This document shows positions 60,755 to 64,000 of a DNA stretch of 64,000 nucleotides, in pieces. A program made the translations under genes and the position numbers. The DNA is from Pseudoalteromonas prydzensis (GTDB taxonomy: Bacteria; Pseudomonadota; Gammaproteobacteria; Enterobacterales; Alteromonadaceae), in NCBI RefSeq assembly GCF_001661495.1, contig NZ_BDDT01000017.1, forward strand, positions 32,963-96,962, written 5' to 3'. Position 1 is the first letter of the stretch. Each line of letters begins with the position of its first letter. The notes beneath the pieces were generated by a model. The model was not told the DNA's origin, did no database searches, and was given only the letters and a program-made list of their open reading frames with translations.

Positions 60755-63700
60755 TTAAAAATTCCAGTTCAAGCCAACATAAAAGTTACGCCCGGTGGTG
60801 TAGTTATTACCTGCAACCTTTTCTTTGCGCTGCGTGTAATAAGCTTCTTGTCCTTGTGGAATACCACCTTCTGGCACTTCAATTTGTTTACGGATGAAGT
60901 AATATTCTTGTGCTTCATCCAGTAAATTGGTAATTGAGAAGGTCGACATAATATTTTCTGTGATTTGATAGGTCATTTTCATATCAATTGACTGCCTATC
61001 ATCAACCACAAGATCTGATTGCGAATTAGGCCCCACAAAATACTGCGAACGATAATTATAAGAAAGTCGTGCTGAGAATGACTCATTTTCAAAATACACT
61101 TGCGCATTGCCTGTGTGTTTCGAATTCCCCTCTGAACGAACGTTTTCAGTGTAAGGTGTATCAGTTTCAAAACCAGTTACAATGACATCGCCATTCTCAT
61201 CGGTTTCTGTGATTGGTGTGAAATCCTGCGAAGTAAACTCTTCATCTGGTACATTGATGAAGGTGTAGTTTCCTTGCACACCAAAACCATTACCAAAATC
61301 ATGTTGTAGCTGCACTTCGTAGCCATTAATTTGCTGCTCACCAACATTATAGTTAGAGGTAATTGCGTATTCACCTTCAGCTAACTGACCGTCGTTAGTA
61401 TATAAACCAGCTCCTGTTAAATCACGAATTGAAGTTTGGCTGCGGATGATATTTTTTAAGTCTTTATAAAAAGCAGTAATGCCAACTAATGACGAATCAG
61501 TAAAATACCATTCTAAACCAAGTTCAAATTGATTTGCTTGGTATGATGCTAAATCTGGATTACCTACAACACCTACTCGTTGCGAATCTTCTTCTTGAAC
61601 GGCACCTTGATCATCATAGGTACCACTAATATCATAACCATCACGCAACTGTGCCAAGCTTGGGTGATCAATAACTTTAGAGGCCGCAGTTCGGATAACT
61701 AATTCGCCTGTTAAGTTGTAGCTTAAGTTTATACTTGGTAACACGTCTTGCGTATCTGATTGCGTAGATACTGGCTGCCAAATAGTATTACCAAGCTCAT
61801 CAACTCCCACACTTTGATAGTTAAGTGATGAGCGTTCAGTATCAACAAAACGCACACCAATGTTACCGCGCCATTTACCGCCACCAATGTTCGCCATAAT
61901 ATAGGCTTCATTGATATCACTGCCTTGATCGTAAAATTGTGCCTGCTCCTGTTGAAAGCCAGTGCGACAGCCTCGATAACCCGTGCCATCGGCAGCTAAT
62001 GCACTCGCACAATTATCTAGATTATCAACAACGAGGTGATCATTTTGCCAAATGTCATCACGCAGGTTTTTATCCACATCAAAAAATGCTTGTGGGAAGG
62101 TACCTACACCATCACGCACCCCAGAAATAGTGCCGCTGGCAAGCTCACCGGCAATAATTCGCTGCCCTTCGGCACGTTTTGAGTTTGCAAGATAGCGTGA
62201 ATTTTTTGATGATTTTTTACGAATTTTAAATCCTGATTCAATAGACGTAATATAGAAATCGTTATCTAAAGACCAAGTGACATCACCTTGAAAATAATTT
62301 TCATTATTTTCTCTAAATTGCTCACGTTTAAAAAAGCCATTGAGGTACATTTCAGAGGTTGGGTTTGCTAGCCAATTTTCAGCACCACCGGTTACACCCC
62401 AGCCCGGCGTATTTGCATCCGCATCATAGTCGTAATATACCCCCACATCAGCAAGACCGGTATCTACACCTTCTTGGAAGTTTAAATTAAACTCAGTACC
62501 AAAGTCTGATACGTAAGATTCAGAGGTAGAGCGGCCAACTTGAAACTTCACAAACACGTCATCAAACTGATAATCGACAGTAAAATTTAATTGATCATTG
62601 CTGGCATCGCTGCCATCACGGTCCTGAAACTCCATCGCAAGTAAATTATTAATTGGACCGCCATAACGAACCCCTTGTGAATTAACAGCGGTAATATCAT
62701 TCACATTAGCTTCGGCACGCAATAACAGGTCTTGAATACGATCAACATCGTATCCAGGTGCAGAATTCGCCTCACCCGTCGAATAAGCCCAGCGCGCTAA
62801 ATAATAATTACGCATTAGCATCGCATGCGATTCATTGTCATTGTCGTTATAGTTATAGGTATAATCTAAATTAAAGTTTAACTCATCTGTTGGCTGATAC
62901 TGAAAAGCAATTGTACCGTTTAAGCGTTTCTTTTCGCGGAAGAATCGGGCTGAATTAGGAATTCCCCAATAGGCTCCCGGCTTTTCGTAACTGTCACTGC
63001 TGGTGTTATACACGTTATTGTTATCGAGGGAATTGCTAATTTGATTTGGTTTATCATTGCGATAGTAACCGTACCAACCACCTATTGCTTCATTGCCATC
63101 TCGTTGTGTATTTACTTCTTGATAGCTTAAGTTTAGCGATGTACCAAATGAGCCTTCTTCATTTATCCAATTATACAAACCACTCAATTGTGGCGAGGTT
63201 TTATCATAGGCATCGTTATAATTTGCTTCAGCTTTAAGATAACCAGAATGATTTTCACGCTCTAACGGTTTTTTGGTGTGTAAAATAACCGTTCCGCCAA
63301 TACCACCTGCAGGCAAGTTTGCTTGTGGAGATTTAAATACTTCAATTTTAGAGATTTGATCTGCGGACATCGATGAGAAATCAAACGAAGAAGTTTCTTC
63401 TCTGAGCGGTAATGAAGCTGCAGATTCAAGCGATTGGCCGTTTAGTAAAGTATTGGTAAACTGCGGCGCTGTACCACGGATTGACACTTGTGAACCTTCG
63501 CCAAACTCATTAGTAATTTGCACCCCAGGCACACGCTGAAGAGCCTCGGCCATATTACGGTCTGGGTTTTTGGCAATATCTTCAGTGTTTATTGAGTCAA
63601 CAATCGCATCAGAAAAGCGCTTATTGTTTAAGTTATCACGCAGTGAGCCACGGATACCTGTCACTTGGATCACTTCGACATCATCAATTTTACTTTGCTT

Positions 63701-63832
63701 AGCCTGTTCGGCTGCTGGTTTTCTTGTAACTTGTTCAAGCTCATTCGCAAAGGCAGTAAAAGAAAAAGAAGACCCCAATAATAAAGCCACCTGCGTCGCT
63801 ATTGTAGTTTTTTTAACCGTTTTTTGTTTCAT
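60755..63832 (-). CDS. TonB-dependent outer-membrane receptor
   Basis: 1025 residues from the ATG at 63832, with GGAG upstream; the frame could extend 33 residues farther but the signal peptide starts here (LLLGSSFSFTAFANE). The plug domain shows EVIQVTGIRGSLRDNLNNKR, NMAEALQRVPGVQI and GGIGGTVILHTKKPLE. The barrel ends with the usual aromatic residue (GLNWNF). It has the TIGR01782 style of receptors that import large substrates such as oligosaccharides or chelates. The ligand cannot be told, and no neighbouring enzyme hints at it. Confidence 0.95.
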   Translation of the reverse strand: MKQKTVKKTTIATQVALLLGSSFSFTAFANELEQVTRKPAAEQAKQSKIDDVEVIQVTGIRGSLRDNLNNKRFSDAIVDSINTEDIAKNPDRNMAEALQRVPGVQITNEFGEGSQVSIRGTAPQFTNTLLNGQSLESAASLPLREETSSFDFSSMSADQISKIEVFKSPQANLPAGGIGGTVILHTKKPLERENHSGYLKAEANYNDAYDKTSPQLSGLYNWINEEGSFGTSLNLSYQEVNTQRDGNEAIGGWYGYYRNDKPNQISNSLDNNNVYNTSSDSYEKPGAYWGIPNSARFFREKKRLNGTIAFQYQPTDELNFNLDYTYNYNDNDNESHAMLMRNYYLARWAYSTGEANSAPGYDVDRIQDLLLRAEANVNDITAVNSQGVRYGGPINNLLAMEFQDRDGSDASNDQLNFTVDYQFDDVFVKFQVGRSTSESYVSDFGTEFNLNFQEGVDTGLADVGVYYDYDADANTPGWGVTGGAENWLANPTSEMYLNGFFKREQFRENNENYFQGDVTWSLDNDFYITSIESGFKIRKKSSKNSRYLANSKRAEGQRIIAGELASGTISGVRDGVGTFPQAFFDVDKNLRDDIWQNDHLVVDNLDNCASALAADGTGYRGCRTGFQQEQAQFYDQGSDINEAYIMANIGGGKWRGNIGVRFVDTERSSLNYQSVGVDELGNTIWQPVSTQSDTQDVLPSINLSYNLTGELVIRTAASKVIDHPSLAQLRDGYDISGTYDDQGAVQEEDSQRVGVVGNPDLASYQANQFELGLEWYFTDSSLVGITAFYKDLKNIIRSQTSIRDLTGAGLYTNDGQLAEGEYAITSNYNVGEQQINGYEVQLQHDFGNGFGVQGNYTFINVPDEEFTSQDFTPITETDENGDVIVTGFETDTPYTENVRSEGNSKHTGNAQVYFENESFSARLSYNYRSQYFVGPNSQSDLVVDDRQSIDMKMTYQITENIMSTFSITNLLDEAQEYYFIRKQIEVPEGGIPQGQEAYYTQRKEKVAGNNYTTGRNFYVGLNWNF

Positions 63833-64000
63833 CAAAACTCCAAAACATAATTTATCTATCAAGACTGAGGAACATTTGAATGCTTCTTTTAATAAATCAA
63901 TCAGCGCAAGCGGTGAATAAAAAAACACCAAAAATCAACAAATAATGAAACAATGAATAAAAGATTAACAGACAAAGAACAGTCACTTATCCACAACACA

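Overview
The window looks like a stretch of core chromosome from a marine gammaproteobacterium of the order Alteromonadales, most probably Pseudoalteromonas or a close relative. This rests on gene content recognised by eye (TIGR03503, DUF3334, DUF3549/DUF3301, DUF5924+DUF2914, DUF2989, TamA/TamB, a 480-residue GAPDH, a TIGR01782-like TonB receptor), on moderate-to-low GC and on gene order. No database search was run. I see no prophage, defence island, CRISPR array, rRNA operon or intact insertion sequence.

Layout. 1-8.4 kb: a truncated pentapeptide-repeat gene, aspS, a DUF72 gene, a YgjP-like metallopeptidase, a DUF5924/DUF2914 membrane protein, then a LysR regulator divergent from an unusual PurA paralogue, and DUF3334. 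8.4-18.7 kb: cmoA-cmoB (tRNA wobble uridine modification), purM-purN-DUF3108, a class II glutamine amidotransferase, fadE behind a FadR-like operator, and a lipoprotein S9 peptidase. 18.8-19.8 kb: eight tandem identical tRNA-Asp(GTC) genes on the minus strand behind a strong promoter with a GC-rich discriminator. 19.8-26.7 kb: the dnaQ/rnhA/yafS-like/gloB/mltD neighbourhood known from E. coli, with a Blh-like metallo-hydrolase inserted behind a perfect palindrome. 26.7-34 kb: yqcC-truC-yqcA, DUF3549-DUF3301, a CsrB-family regulatory RNA with an upstream GacA-type box, a GNAT gene, DUF2789, DUF2310, syd and queF.

34-43.5 kb: a same-strand run tamA-tamB-solute-binding protein-cyclophilin, then rraB and radD. 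43.5-49 kb: a short H-NS-like protein, an unrecognised secreted protein, a DUF1439 lipoprotein, and a zinc-ribbon membrane protein-yeaC-DUF349 operon. 49-60.4 kb: an AGCS amino-acid symporter, an M14 carboxypeptidase, GAPDH, DUF2989, pheS-pheT-ihfA and DUF2066-hda. 60.4-64 kb: a small element with inverted ends that resembles a MITE, and a large TonB-dependent receptor.

How it fits together. Most genes are housekeeping: tRNA charging (aspS, pheST, the tRNA-Asp array), tRNA modification (cmoAB, truC, queF), purine synthesis (purMN), replication control (dnaQ, rnhA, hda, ihfA) and outer-membrane biogenesis (tamAB). The regulatory layer is the most informative part: CsrB with its GacA box, the FadR-like site, the palindrome before the MBL gene, and the LysR/PurA-like pair. 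The PurA-like enzyme, which has lost several IMP-site residues while keeping its catalytic and GTP-site motifs, is the best candidate here for undescribed chemistry.
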